Of a stretch of DNA of 63,915 nucleotides, positions 24,033 to 33,056 are shown one piece after another. The position numbers were made by a program, and so were the translations under genes. This stretch comes from JBCBTJ01 sp039818665. Its GTDB lineage: Bacteria; Pseudomonadota; Alphaproteobacteria; Caulobacterales; Hyphomonadaceae. Each line of letters begins with the position of its first letter. The first letter of the stretch is position 1. The notes under the pieces were generated by a model. The model was given only the letters and a program-made list of their open reading frames with translations. It was not told the DNA's origin and did no database searches. The stretch spans positions 1-63,915 of the forward strand of contig JBCBTJ010000011.1 of assembly GCA_039818665.1 (NCBI GenBank), read 5' to 3'.

Positions 24033-25070
24033 TCAACTCAGTACGAGCTTCGCCGCCTTCTTAAACACGCTCGGCAGGTCGCCGAGCCGGTCTTTCGCCA
24101 AGACCTCTTCCGGCGCAGCCCCCTCGGCGCGCCAGACTTCAAGGCTGAGGGCGAAATGGGTGAAGACGTGGCGAACCTCGCCGACGCGCCGCCAATCGGC
24201 TTGAGCCGGGGCCGCATCCAGCGGCTCACGAGGCGGCGCGTCCGTCCAGTCCGACCCCGGCAGCCCGAGCATGCCGCCGAGCAAGCCCGTATTCGGCCGG
24301 CGCTCGACGGCAATGCCCGCCTCGCCCACGAGCACGAACACCGCGCCGTAGCGCTGGGGCTTCGCCGCCTTTTTGGGCTTTAGCGGGTAGCGCGCCATCT
24401 CGCCGGCGGCGCGCGCGGCGCAGAGATCCGAGAGCGGGCAGATGATGCAGTTCGGGTTTTTCGGGGTGCAGATCGTCGCGCCGAGATCCATGAGGCCTTC
24501 GGCGAATTCAGCCGGCCGGTCGACAGGAACGAGGCTTTCGACGCGGACGCGGATCTCGCGCTTGGCCTCCTCCCACGGCGTCTCTAGCGCCATCAAGCGG
24601 GCGAAGACCCGCTCGACATTTCCGTCCACGGCCGCGGCGGGCGCGTCGAACGCCAAGGCGGCGATCGCGCCGGCCGTGTAAGGGCCGATCCCGGGCAGTT
24701 CCAGCAGCTCTGCAGCGGTCTGAGGGAACCCGCCCCGCGCCGCGACCTCGCGCGCGCATTTGAGAAGGTTTCGGGCGCGGGCGTAGTAGCCAAGCCCCGC
24801 CCAGGCCGCCATCACATCGGCGTCCTCGGCTGCGGCGAGATCTCCGACCGTCGGCCAGCGGTCGGTGAAGGCCTGGAAGTAACGCGCGCCGTGCGGGATC
24901 GTGGTCTGCTGCAGCATGATCTCGGCGAGCCAGACCCGATAGGGATCAGGCCGCTCGCCGGCGGCGCGGGCGCCTGGCCCGACGCGCCAGGGCAGCTCGC
25001 GCGCATGGGCCGCGTACCAGTCGAGCAGCCGCGCCGGCAGGTCGTCGAATTCCACGGTGATCTCAGCCAT
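24033..25070 (-). CDS. mutY: A/G-specific adenine glycosylase
   Basis: MutY removes adenine mispaired with 8-oxoguanine. Catalytic Glu50 lies in VWLAEIMLQQTT and the catalytic Asp149 in AAVDGNVERV, after the helix-hairpin-helix LPGIGPYTAGAIAALAF. The 4Fe-4S ligands are in CTPKNPNCIICPLSDLC (C-x6-C-x2-C-x5-C). A C-terminal NUDIX-like region contains RRPNTGLLGGMLGLPG. Length 345 is normal. It converges with ccrM and diverges from the dciA-like gene, with only 43 bases between the start codons. Confidence 0.97.
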   Translation of the reverse strand: MAEITVEFDDLPARLLDWYAAHARELPWRVGPGARAAGERPDPYRVWLAEIMLQQTTIPHGARYFQAFTDRWPTVGDLAAAEDADVMAAWAGLGYYARARNLLKCAREVAARGGFPQTAAELLELPGIGPYTAGAIAALAFDAPAAAVDGNVERVFARLMALETPWEEAKREIRVRVESLVPVDRPAEFAEGLMDLGATICTPKNPNCIICPLSDLCAARAAGEMARYPLKPKKAAKPQRYGAVFVLVGEAGIAVERRPNTGLLGGMLGLPGSDWTDAPPREPLDAAPAQADWRRVGEVRHVFTHFALSLEVWRAEGAAPEEVLAKDRLGDLPSVFKKAAKLVLS

Positions 25071-25113
25071 GCGGCCTTTCCTCGCGAGGGAAACAGGGGT
25101 CTATTCCGAGCTC

Positions 25114-25650
25114 ATGACGGATCAAACCGCCGCGCTCGACCCCCTTGAAGAAGCCTATGCCCGGGTGCGGCTGCGACGCCAACGGGGCAAGCCGGCGCGG
25201 CCGGCCGCGCCCGGGGTTGGTCTCGCCGCGCGCAAGGCGCTGCGCAGCCTCGACGCGCCGACAGGTTCGCCGCTGACGACGATCAAAGCGCGCTGGAGCG
25301 AGATCGTCGGCGAGCGGCTTGCGGCCGTGACGCGTCCGGAGAAGATCTCCGGCGGCGGGGCCAGCCGAACCTTGACCCTGCGCGTCGCGCCGGCGGCCGC
25401 GCCGCTGGTGCAGCACCAGTCCGAGACTTTGCGCCAACGCCTCTCGGTGGCGGCGGGCGGCACGATCGCGAAGATCAAGATCGTCCAGGGCGCTGTTGGG
25501 AGCGCGGGCGCGGCCGGCCGCCCTCAGCGCCGCGCGGTGGGCGCCGCGGAACGCGCCGAGTTGGAAGCGCGGGCGTCGGGCGTCGACAATCAAAGGCTGC
25601 GCGATGCGATTGTGGCGCTCGGAGCGGCCATGTTAAGCCGCGAGGGCTGA
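25114..25650 (+). CDS. DciA/DUF721-like protein (helicase loading)
   Basis: The 178-residue protein has a DUF721 core around PLTTIKARWSEIVGERLAAV and TLTLRVAPAAAPLVQHQSET. DciA proteins of this family help load the replicative helicase DnaB in bacteria lacking DnaC. Whether this alphaproteobacterial version does so is inference. An Arg-rich N-terminal segment and an Ala/Arg-rich C-terminus flank the domain. I set the start at the ATG at 25114; the longer frame would overlap mutY. The order mutY, DUF721, dsbA, smc is conserved in the class. Confidence 0.82.
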   Translation: MTDQTAALDPLEEAYARVRLRRQRGKPARPAAPGVGLAARKALRSLDAPTGSPLTTIKARWSEIVGERLAAVTRPEKISGGGASRTLTLRVAPAAAPLVQHQSETLRQRLSVAAGGTIAKIKIVQGAVGSAGAAGRPQRRAVGAAERAELEARASGVDNQRLRDAIVALGAAMLSREG

Positions 25651-25713
25651 AGCCGCCCGACCGCCGTTAACCAATTGGCAAGGCTTCGCAACGAGCTTCG
25701 TTAAGAGAGGGTT

Positions 25714-26367
25714 ATGATCATGTTCGCGTTCTCCCGCCGAGCACTCGCCGCCGCCATCGCCGCCGTCGCGCTTGCCGCCTGCGGCGGCGCCCAAGGCGAC
25801 ACGAACACCGAGACCCCGGCCGGCGTCTCGCTGGAGGAAATGTCGATCGGCGCAGCCGACGCGCCTGTGACGCTTGTCGAATACGCCTCCACCACCTGCC
25901 CGGCTTGCCGCTTCTTCCACGACAATGTCGGCCCGACCATCAAGGAGTATGTTGAGGCCGGCACGGTGCGCTGGGTGTTCCGCGAGTTTCCGACCGCGCC
26001 GACCAACATTTCGGTGGCGGGCGCGGTGATCGCGCGGTGCGCGGGCGAGGACAAAGACTTCGACGTGCTGGACGATCTGTTTGAAAACCAGCCCGGCATC
26101 TTGTCGGCGGCGCGGAACGGTTCGGCCGAGACGGCGTTGCGCGCCGTCGCCGCGCGCCACGGGATCGACGATGCGCGCTTCGACCAGTGCATCTCCAATG
26201 TCGAGCTGCGCCGGGCGATCGCGGATGTTGTCAGCGCCGGCGAAGCGGCGGGCGTGACGCAGACGCCGACTCTCTTTCTGAATGGCGTGATGCTGGAAGG
26301 CGCTCAAGGACGCTCTCCAGAGGACTTCAGAGAGCGGGTCGACGCCTTGGTCGCGGCCCAGAACTAG
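25714..26367 (+). CDS. DsbA-family thioredoxin-fold lipoprotein
   Basis: A periplasmic thiol-disulfide protein: the signal MFAFSRRALAAAIAAVALAACGG ends in a lipobox (LAAC), and the thioredoxin-like active site is TTCPACRFFHDNVG. The cis-Pro region TQTPTLFLNG is present. DsbA/DsbG-type thioredoxins of this size (217 residues) oxidise or isomerise disulfides. The dsbB-like gene at 59.1 kb could serve as its quinone-coupled partner, although it is not adjacent. It is 19 bases upstream of smc in the same direction. Confidence 0.88.
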   Translation: MIMFAFSRRALAAAIAAVALAACGGAQGDTNTETPAGVSLEEMSIGAADAPVTLVEYASTTCPACRFFHDNVGPTIKEYVEAGTVRWVFREFPTAPTNISVAGAVIARCAGEDKDFDVLDDLFENQPGILSAARNGSAETALRAVAARHGIDDARFDQCISNVELRRAIADVVSAGEAAGVTQTPTLFLNGVMLEGAQGRSPEDFRERVDALVAAQN

Positions 26368-26386
26368 GGATCGGACGAGGAGCCGC

Positions 26387-29300
26387 ATGCACATCACGCA
26401 GCTGCGCATCGCAGGCTTCAAATCTTTTGTAGACCCCACCGACATCCCGATCGAGCCCGGGCTCACGGGCATTGTCGGCCCGAACGGCTGCGGCAAGTCG
26501 AACCTGCTGGAAGCCCTGCGCTGGACCATGGGCGCCAGTTCGGCGCGGGCGATGCGCGGCGGGGAGATGGACGATCTCATCTTTTCCGGCTCCGCCGACC
26601 GGCCGGCGCGCGAGACGGCCGAAGTCACGCTGGTGCTCGACAATTCCGACCGCAAGGCGCCGCCGGATTTCAACGGGTCCGACACGTTGGAAGTGCTGCG
26701 GCGGCTGAAGCGCGCGGCGGGATCCACCTATAAGATCAACGGCCGAACGGTGCGCGGCAAAGACATCCAGCTCCTGTTCGCCGACGCCTCGACCGGCGCC
26801 AATTCGCCCTCGCTCGTGCGCCAAGGCCAGATCTCGGAACTGATCGCCTCCAAGCCGCAGAACCGGCGGCGCATCCTTGAAGAGGCCGCGGGCATCGCCG
26901 GGCTCAATACGCGCCGGCACGAGGCGGAGCTGAAGCTCAACGGCGCCGAGACCAATCTGGAGCGGCTGACGGAGGTCTCCTCCGAGGTTGAGCGCCAGCT
27001 TGAGAGCTTGAAGCGCCAAGCCCGAAAGGCAGGGAAATACAAGGTTCTGAGCGAAGAGATCGCGGCGCTTGAAGCCTATGCGGCGCATCTCAAATGGCAG
27101 GCCGCAGCAGCCCAGTGCGACGAGGCCCGCGCCGCGCTCAAACGGGCGCAAGAGGATGTGGAGCGCTTGTCGCGCGAAGACGCGCGGCTTGAAACGGAAC
27201 GCCTGAAAGCCGGCGAAGCGTTGGCGCCTCTTCGGGACGCGGAAGCCTTCCAGAGCGGCAAGTTGGGCCAAGCGCGCGTCGCCCTCGCACGATTGGAGGC
27301 CGAACGCGACAGCGCGGCCAAGGCCGTGATGCGCCTTGAAGGCGAATTGTCTCGCCTGGCGGGCGATTTGGAGCGCGAACAACAACTTAAAGAGGAGGCG
27401 GGCGCCGCGGCGGCGCGCACACGCGACGAACTCTCAGCGCTGCCGCAGGACGATCCGGGCGTCGATGCGGCCCAGGAGACCGCGGCGCGCGAAGCGCTGG
27501 CAGCCGCGCAGGCCGAGCTCGCACACGCTGAAACCGCCGTGGACGAGGCCGGTCGCGCGCTGGCGGAGTATAAGGCGCGCCGGGAGGCCGCCGAAGCGAA
27601 TACCGCGGCCCAGACGCGCCGGCGCGATCAACTGAAGACCGAGGCCGACCGCCTCACCCGGGAGCTGCGCGCGCTGGGCGAGGCCGGCGATCTTTCAGCC
27701 AAGGTTCAATCCGCCGAGGCCGACCTCGCCAAAGCCGAAGCGGCGCTGGCGGACGCCGAAGCCGCCGTCGAGGCCGCTGAAGCCAAGCTCGCCGCGGCGA
27801 AGTCACAGGAAGAGGCCGCCGAAGCCCCGCAAGCGGCCGCGGCCGGCGAGGTGCGATCTCTCGAAGCGGAAATCGCCGGCTTAGAGCGTCTTCTACGCAA
27901 ATCAGACGCCGCCACCGCGCCGCCGATCGTCGAGCGCGTGCGCACGCGAGACGGATACGAAAAAGCCGTCGCCGCCGCCCTTGGCGACGATTTGCAAGCC
28001 TCCACCGATCGCAGCGCCGCCATGCACTGGGCCGGAGCGAAAGAGTCCCGATCCGAGCTTCCCGCGGGCGCGACGCCGCTGTCTGAGGTTACGGACGCGC
28101 CCGGCGAACTCGCCGCCCGGCTCGCCCATTGCGGCTTGGTCGATGCGGCCGACGGCGCGCGCCTTGCGGCGACTTTGCAGCCCGGCCAACGGCTCGTTTC
28201 AACGGAGGGCCATCTTTGGCGCTGGGACGGCTATGTGCGCACGCCCGAGGCCCCGGCCCCGGCGGCCGAGCGTTTGGAGAGCCAAGCGCGGCTGCAGGCG
28301 GCGAGAGGCGCGCTTGAGCCTGTGCGCGCGGCGCTCGTCGACGCGGACGGGGCGCTCGCCGCGGCCCGCCAGGCGCGCGAAACCGCCGCTGCAGAGCTAA
28401 AAACCGCAAAGCAAGCGGTTCCCAAGGCGACCCGCGCCGTCTCCGCCGCCCGTTTAGCCGCCGGCGACGCGCGCCAGGCCGCCGAGCGCGCGTCGATCAA
28501 ACGGGACGCCGCAAAGGACGCGCTGGACCGCGCCGAGGCCGATTTGCGGAATGTCGAGGAGACGTTGGCGCTATTGGCGCCGGACGGCGCGCCGGACGCG
28601 ACGCCCCGGCTGGAGGCCGCGCTCACAGAAGCCCGCGCGGTCGTCGCCTCGGCCCGGGCGGCCGAGACCGAAGCGCGCGGGCGCCTGACCGATCTGACGC
28701 GGAACCGCGAGCAAGCCGCGGCGCGCCGCGAGGGCCTAGAGCGGGATTTGACGGCGTGGACCGACCGAGAACGCGCCTCCGCCGAGCGCTTGGCCGCCCT
28801 GATCCAGCGCCGGGAGGAAACCCGCGCCGCCTTCACCGCCGCGCAAGACGGCCCGTCTGGGCTTACAGAGCGGGTCGCCGCCCTCGCCGCGCAGGTCGAA
28901 GAACTGGAAGCGGCGCGTAAATCCGCCGCCGACGCGCTGGCTGCGGCGGAGACCGAACAGCGCAAGGCCGAGTCCGCGGCGCGCGTCGCATCCCAGGCCG
29001 CCGCGGCGGCGCGTGAGTGTCTGGCCAGCTCCAAAGTCAAAATCGAGACCTCTGAGGCGCGCCTCGAAGAGATTCAAGAGACCGCCAAAACCCAGTTCCA
29101 ACGCACGCCCGAGGGCCTCCTTTCGCTGGCCCAAGCCGGACTGGACGACGAGGTCCTCTCAGAGATCGACGCTGCGGAAGCCGATCGGCGCGCCGATTAT
29201 CTCCGCCGCGACCGCGACCAACTCGGCGGCGTGAATATGGAGGCGGAAGCCGAGGCCGAAGAGCTCGCCGCCCGGCTCGGCCTGCAGGAAGCCGAGAAAA

Positions 29301-29848
29301 AAGACCTGATCGGCGCGATCGCCAAATTACGCGAGGGCGTGGATGCGCTGAACTCCGAGGGCCGCGGCCGGCTCTTGGAAGCCTTCGAGACGGTCAACAC
29401 GCATTTCAAAGCGCTGTTCACGACCCTGTTCCGCGGCGGGCAAGCCGAGCTGCGCCTGGTGGACGACGAGGACCCGCTGAAAGCCGGCCTCGAAATCCTC
29501 GCCCAACCGCCTGGCAAGCGGCTCGGCGCGCTCAGCCTGATGTCGGGCGGCGAGCAGGCGCTGACGGCGGCGGCGTTGATCTTCGCGGTGTTCCTCTCCA
29601 ATCCGGCGCCGATCTGCGTGCTGGACGAAGTGGACGCGCCGCTGGACGATGCGAATGTCGACCGGTTCTGCCGCATGCTCGACGAGATGCGCCGGCGCAC
29701 GGATACGCGCTTCGTGGTGATCACGCACAATCCCGTGACCATGTCCCGGATGGACCGACTATTCGGGGTGACCATGCGGGAAAAAGGCGTGTCGAAACTG
29801 GTTTCTGTGGACCTAAATGCGGCCGAAGAGCTGGTTGCGGCGGAATAG
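26387..29848 (+). CDS. smc: Chromosome segregation ATPase SMC
   Basis: SMC forms the condensin-like complex that organises and segregates the chromosome. At 1153 residues it has the normal size. The Walker A motif GPNGCGKSNLLEALRW is near residues 31-46. Long Ala/Glu/Arg-rich coiled coils run through the middle with a hinge near residues 500-620. The C-terminal head carries the ABC signature LMSGGEQALTAAAL and the Walker B segment CVLDEVDAPLDDANVDRF. The coils are unusually rich in Ala, giving many spurious open frames on the other strand. ScpA and ScpB are not in the window. Confidence 0.98.
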   Translation: MHITQLRIAGFKSFVDPTDIPIEPGLTGIVGPNGCGKSNLLEALRWTMGASSARAMRGGEMDDLIFSGSADRPARETAEVTLVLDNSDRKAPPDFNGSDTLEVLRRLKRAAGSTYKINGRTVRGKDIQLLFADASTGANSPSLVRQGQISELIASKPQNRRRILEEAAGIAGLNTRRHEAELKLNGAETNLERLTEVSSEVERQLESLKRQARKAGKYKVLSEEIAALEAYAAHLKWQAAAAQCDEARAALKRAQEDVERLSREDARLETERLKAGEALAPLRDAEAFQSGKLGQARVALARLEAERDSAAKAVMRLEGELSRLAGDLEREQQLKEEAGAAAARTRDELSALPQDDPGVDAAQETAAREALAAAQAELAHAETAVDEAGRALAEYKARREAAEANTAAQTRRRDQLKTEADRLTRELRALGEAGDLSAKVQSAEADLAKAEAALADAEAAVEAAEAKLAAAKSQEEAAEAPQAAAAGEVRSLEAEIAGLERLLRKSDAATAPPIVERVRTRDGYEKAVAAALGDDLQASTDRSAAMHWAGAKESRSELPAGATPLSEVTDAPGELAARLAHCGLVDAADGARLAATLQPGQRLVSTEGHLWRWDGYVRTPEAPAPAAERLESQARLQAARGALEPVRAALVDADGALAAARQARETAAAELKTAKQAVPKATRAVSAARLAAGDARQAAERASIKRDAAKDALDRAEADLRNVEETLALLAPDGAPDATPRLEAALTEARAVVASARAAETEARGRLTDLTRNREQAAARREGLERDLTAWTDRERASAERLAALIQRREETRAAFTAAQDGPSGLTERVAALAAQVEELEAARKSAADALAAAETEQRKAESAARVASQAAAAARECLASSKVKIETSEARLEEIQETAKTQFQRTPEGLLSLAQAGLDDEVLSEIDAAEADRRADYLRRDRDQLGGVNMEAEAEAEELAARLGLQEAEKKDLIGAIAKLREGVDALNSEGRGRLLEAFETVNTHFKALFTTLFRGGQAELRLVDDEDPLKAGLEILAQPPGKRLGALSLMSGGEQALTAAALIFAVFLSNPAPICVLDEVDAPLDDANVDRFCRMLDEMRRRTDTRFVVITHNPVTMSRMDRLFGVTMREKGVSKLVSVDLNAAEELVAAE

Positions 29849-29907
29849 CGCGGCAGCCACAGACAACAAGCCAATAAAAACAAGGCTCTAATTGCATCCG
29901 ACATTGC

Positions 29908-29936
29908 TTGACTTGCCCCGGGGCCTTCTCTAGCTT
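29908..29936 (+). promoter_or_regulatory. Putative promoter of the F0 ATP synthase operon
   Basis: TTGACT at 29908-29913 is separated by exactly 17 bases from TAGCTT at 29931-29936, about 60 bases ahead of the atpI start. The -35 is close to consensus; the -10 matches only partly but resembles alphaproteobacterial GCTA-type elements. Confidence 0.45.
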
Positions 29937-29997
29937 CCGCGCCGAATCCAGTGGGCTTCTCCACTTTCGAATCGACGCCGCGGAGCGGTTTTCCTTC

Positions 29998-30345
29998 ATG
30001 TCCTCGGACGATCCTGACAGCCTCGGCGACCGCATCGCCAAGGCGAAGGCGGCGAGGGACGCGAAGACAAACGCTGAGCGGCCTGGCGATGTGAAAGCCG
30101 GCGAGTCTGCGGGGGCTTTGGCTTTGCGCTACGGCGCGGAGTTTGGCGCGTCGGTCTTTGTCGGGATCCTGTTCGGGCTTGGCATTGATCATCTCGCTGG
30201 CACGCGGCCCTGGGGATTGCTTGTCATGCTGGGCCTCGGCCTGGCGGCGGGCACGTTGAACATGGTGCGGGCGTATCGCGAGATGAACGCCCGGGCCGCT
30301 GCGAACCAAAACGGGCCCCCCGGCCCGGAAAACGGGACGGGCTGA
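29998..30345 (+). CDS. atpI: F0F1 ATP synthase assembly protein AtpI
   Basis: A 115-residue AtpI/gene-1-like protein. A charged N-terminal region (DRIAKAKAARDAKTNAERPG) precedes two transmembrane helices in the segment ALRYGAEFGASVFVGILFG to LLVMLGLGLAAGTLNMVRAY. AtpI assists c-ring assembly or Mg2+ supply in several bacteria. The ATG at 29998 gives the family length; the upstream frame overlaps the promoter. Its stop overlaps the atpB start (TGATG). Confidence 0.9.
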   Translation: MSSDDPDSLGDRIAKAKAARDAKTNAERPGDVKAGESAGALALRYGAEFGASVFVGILFGLGIDHLAGTRPWGLLVMLGLGLAAGTLNMVRAYREMNARAAANQNGPPGPENGTG

Positions 30346-31112
30346 TGCTTGTTTTGAGACTGATCGACACCGATCCGATCAAGCAGTTCGAAGTGACGAA
30401 GTGGATCGACTTCCAGCCCGGCGGGCTGGATCTGTCCTTCACCAACGCCAGCGGCTTCATGCTGCTGGGCGTGGTGATGATCCTTCTGCTCTTCGGCATG
30501 GCCGCTTCCCGCGCCGAGCTGGTGCCCTCGCGCCTGCAATCGATCGGCGAGCTTGGCTACGGCTTCGTCGCGGACATGGTGCGCGGCGCGGCGGGCGAAG
30601 AGGGGCTGAAATTCTTCCCATTCGTCTTCACGCTTTTCTTCTTCATCCTGTTCGCGAACGTCATCGGCATGTCGCCCTATGCGTTCACGACGACCAGCCA
30701 TATCGTCGTGACGGCGTCGCTGGCCCTGCTCGTCATCTCGATCGTCATCATTTACGGGTTTTGGAAGAACGGGCTTGGTTTTCTCAAACTGTTCGCGCCG
30801 GCCGGGGCGCCCTGGCCGATCTACATCCTTCTCATTCCAATCGAGGTGATCTCGTTTTTCGCCCGCCCGCTGACGCTGGCGCTGCGCCTCTTCGCCAACA
30901 TGCTGGCTGGTCACATCATGCTGAAGCTGTTCGCTGGCTTCGCGGTGACGCTCGCGGGGCTGGGCGGGGCTTACATCGCCATCGCGCCGCTCGCCTTCGG
31001 CATGGGCATCGCGCTCAACGCGCTGGAGTTCCTCGTCGCGGGCCTGCAGGCCTATGTGTTCGCCATACTCACCTGCGTCTACCTGAACGACGCGCTGCAC
31101 CCGAGCCACTAA
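30345..31112 (+). CDS. atpB: F0 ATP synthase subunit a
   Basis: Subunit a forms the proton half-channels next to the c-ring. The essential Arg lies in PLTLALRLFANMLAGHIMLKL. Several further hydrophobic helices are present, as is NVIGMSPYAFTTTSHI. Length 255 is usual. It is coupled to atpI and followed by a 105-base gap holding a strong hairpin before atpE. Confidence 0.97.
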   Translation: MLVLRLIDTDPIKQFEVTKWIDFQPGGLDLSFTNASGFMLLGVVMILLLFGMAASRAELVPSRLQSIGELGYGFVADMVRGAAGEEGLKFFPFVFTLFFFILFANVIGMSPYAFTTTSHIVVTASLALLVISIVIIYGFWKNGLGFLKLFAPAGAPWPIYILLIPIEVISFFARPLTLALRLFANMLAGHIMLKLFAGFAVTLAGLGGAYIAIAPLAFGMGIALNALEFLVAGLQAYVFAILTCVYLNDALHPSH

Positions 31113-31119
31113 TCCTCGC

Positions 31120-31143
31120 GGGTGCGGCCATAAAGCCGCGCCC
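31120..31143 (+). promoter_or_regulatory. Intra-operon hairpin between atpB and atpE
   Basis: Arms GGGTGCGGC (31120-31128) and GCCGCGCCC (31135-31143) form a nine-base-pair stem with one T-G wobble and the loop CATAAA, starting 7 bases after the atpB stop. Three T follow. It could act as an attenuator, a partial terminator, or a stop to 3' decay that sets different levels of subunit a and subunit c mRNA. Confidence 0.55.
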
Positions 31144-31217
31144 TTTCGCTTGACGCCCTTGAACGAACACGCTTCACGGGCTCGAAAATTGAAACGCCAT
31201 CCCAGCAGGAGTTCCAA

Positions 31218-31454
31218 ATGGAAGGCAATATCACTGACGGCCTGAAATATGTCGGCGCCGGCCTCGCCACGCTCGGCATGATCGGCGCCGCCATCGGCGT
31301 CGGCAACATCTTCGGCTCTTTCCTCGACGCCGCGATGCGCAACCCGTCCGCCGCCCCGCAGCAGACCGGCAACCTGTTCATCGGCATGGCGCTGTCGGAA
31401 GCCCTCGGCATCCTCGCCTTCCTCGTGTCGATCCTCATCCTCTTCGTCGTCTAA
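31218..31454 (+). CDS. atpE: F0 ATP synthase subunit c
   Basis: A 78-residue hairpin of two helices. The first is rich in Gly and Ala (GAGLATLGMIGAAIGVGNI). The second carries the ion-binding Glu in MALSEALGILAFLVSILILF. The loop RNPSAAPQQTGN is typical of alphaproteobacterial c subunits. AGGAG lies six bases before the start. Subunit c is needed in many copies per enzyme, which may explain the separate 5' region and good ribosome site. Confidence 0.97.
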   Translation: MEGNITDGLKYVGAGLATLGMIGAAIGVGNIFGSFLDAAMRNPSAAPQQTGNLFIGMALSEALGILAFLVSILILFVV

Positions 31455-31488
31455 ACGGACGCGGCCGCCCGGCCGCGAAGGACCCGAC

Positions 31489-32040
31489 ATGTCCCTGCTC
31501 GCCATCGCCGCAGACGCCGCCACAGAGGTCGACGGAGCCGCGCCCTTCCCGCCGTTCCAGACCTGGCACTATCCGTCGCAGATCTTTTGGCTGATCGTTT
31601 TCTTCGGCGGCCTGTATCTGATCCTGTCGCGGCTCATCCTGCCGCGTCTCGGCGCGACGATCGAGCGGCGGGGCGATGTGATCGCGTCGAGCCTCGACGA
31701 GGCCGAGCGTTTGAATGATCGCGCCCAGGAGGCTGAGCAGGAATTAAAGGTCCGCCTCGCCAAGGCGCAGTCGAAAGCGCGCGAAACCGCCGATGCGGCC
31801 CAAGCCGAAGTGTCGGCGCGGATCGCGGGCGAGACAAATCGCGTCGACGCGAAGATCGACGAGCAGCTCGCCGCCGCCGAGAAGCGAATCTCAGAGATGC
31901 GCGCAGCCGCCATGGGCGAGGTTGAGAACGTCGCCGCCGAAGCGGTGCGCTCCATTACCGCGCGTTTCGGCGTCGACACCGACGAGGCCGCCGCCCGCGC
32001 GGCAGCGTCGGCCGCGATCGCCGAACAAGGGAGGCGCTGA
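31489..32040 (+). CDS. atpF': F0 ATP synthase subunit b'
   Basis: The b' subunit pairs with b in the peripheral stalk. One transmembrane helix (IFWLIVFFGGLYLILSRLIL) follows a short N-terminus, then a long Ala/Glu/Arg-rich helix (residues about 60-160). The segment PPFQTWHYPSQIFWLI is characteristic of b' in alphaproteobacteria. It overlaps the atpF start by TGATG. Two different b-type genes in tandem are normal for this class. Confidence 0.93.
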   Translation: MSLLAIAADAATEVDGAAPFPPFQTWHYPSQIFWLIVFFGGLYLILSRLILPRLGATIERRGDVIASSLDEAERLNDRAQEAEQELKVRLAKAQSKARETADAAQAEVSARIAGETNRVDAKIDEQLAAAEKRISEMRAAAMGEVENVAAEAVRSITARFGVDTDEAAARAAASAAIAEQGRR

Positions 32041-32600
32041 TGAGAGCCTTGGCGCTTCTGACGGCCGGCTTGGCGTTTGCAGGCCCGGCTTATGCGGCCG
32101 ACAGCAAGGGCGGCCTCTTCGGCTGGCTCATGGACCCGGTGACCAACACCGCGTTCGCTGCAACCGTTGTCTTCCTAATGATTGTTTGGCGGTTTGGCGG
32201 CTTCCGGATCATCACCAACGCCTTGGACACGCGCGCTGCGACCATCCGCTCGGAGATCGAGGAGGCGCGCCGCCTGCGCGACGAGGCGTCCAAAGCGCTC
32301 GCCGACGCGGAACGCCGGCAACAAGAAGCCGAGGAGCTCGCCGAGGCGACGATCGCTCAAGCCAAACAAGCCGCCGATCAGATGATCAAAGACGCGCATG
32401 CGGAGCTTGAGCAGCGTTTGGCGCGCCGCCAGGCCCAAGCCGAAGCGCGGATCGCGCGCGCCGAAACCGACGCGGCGCGCGATGTTCGCCGCGCCGCTGC
32501 GGAAGCCGCCGTCCGGGCCGCAGGGTCGATTCTGGCGGAACGGTCAGGCGACGACCAGTTCGATCAGGCGATCGCTGAAATTGAAAAGTCGCTGAATTAG
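32040..32600 (+). CDS. atpF: F0 ATP synthase subunit b
   Basis: The b subunit of the peripheral stalk, 186 residues. It opens with a segment that looks like a cleavable signal peptide, MRALALLTAGLAFAGPAYAA, then has the membrane helix NTAFAATVVFLMIVWRFGGF and a long charged helix. Subunit b is normally inserted N-out without a signal peptide, so this leader is unusual. The gene is coupled to atpF' and ends the F0 cluster; the F1 genes are elsewhere. Confidence 0.93.
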   Translation: MRALALLTAGLAFAGPAYAADSKGGLFGWLMDPVTNTAFAATVVFLMIVWRFGGFRIITNALDTRAATIRSEIEEARRLRDEASKALADAERRQQEAEELAEATIAQAKQAADQMIKDAHAELEQRLARRQAQAEARIARAETDAARDVRRAAAEAAVRAAGSILAERSGDDQFDQAIAEIEKSLN

Positions 32601-32606
32601 CAGCGC

Positions 32607-32936
32607 CTAGACCTGGGCGTTTTTGTTGCGCCCGAACACCATCTTCATCAGCCAGTTCGGCGCGAGGCGCTCCAGCTTGGGGTGCCGGCGCAGAATGGAC
32701 TCCATCCACCGCTGTCCCCAAACCGTACTGCGCCCCAGCAGGACGACGCCAAGTATGCCGAGCGGCAGCCCCAAAGGAATAAAGGGCGTGATCAAGCCGA
32801 GCGGGATCGAGATCGCGATCAGCGACAAACCGATGATCGCAAAGGTCTGACGCACGATCAGTTCAAAACCGCGGCTCACCGCGTTCAGCGGAGGCTCCGG
32901 CGCCTGTTGTCGATCGTGACGTTCCGTATCCGGCAT
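32607..32936 (-). CDS. Small membrane protein of unknown function
   Basis: A 109-residue protein with a polar N-terminus and two closely spaced hydrophobic helices (QTFAIIGLSLIAISIPLGLI and IPLGLPLGILGVVLLG), rich in Pro and Gly between them. The C-terminal part is basic and aromatic (RHPKLERLAPNWLMKMVFG). I do not recognise a named domain; it may belong to a family of small inner-membrane proteins of unknown role. It converges with atpF, with 6 bases between the stops. Confidence 0.7.
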   Translation of the reverse strand: MPDTERHDRQQAPEPPLNAVSRGFELIVRQTFAIIGLSLIAISIPLGLITPFIPLGLPLGILGVVLLGRSTVWGQRWMESILRRHPKLERLAPNWLMKMVFGRNKNAQV

Positions 32937-33056
32937 TACGCTAATATGTGTCTTTTCAAGTTTTGCGCCAGTCTCATCAGACCGCTGTGACTGGACTGTG
33001 GCCAGGATGTGACCCCGCGATCGGATCTTAGTACGCGTCCCCGGCCGCCGAATAGA

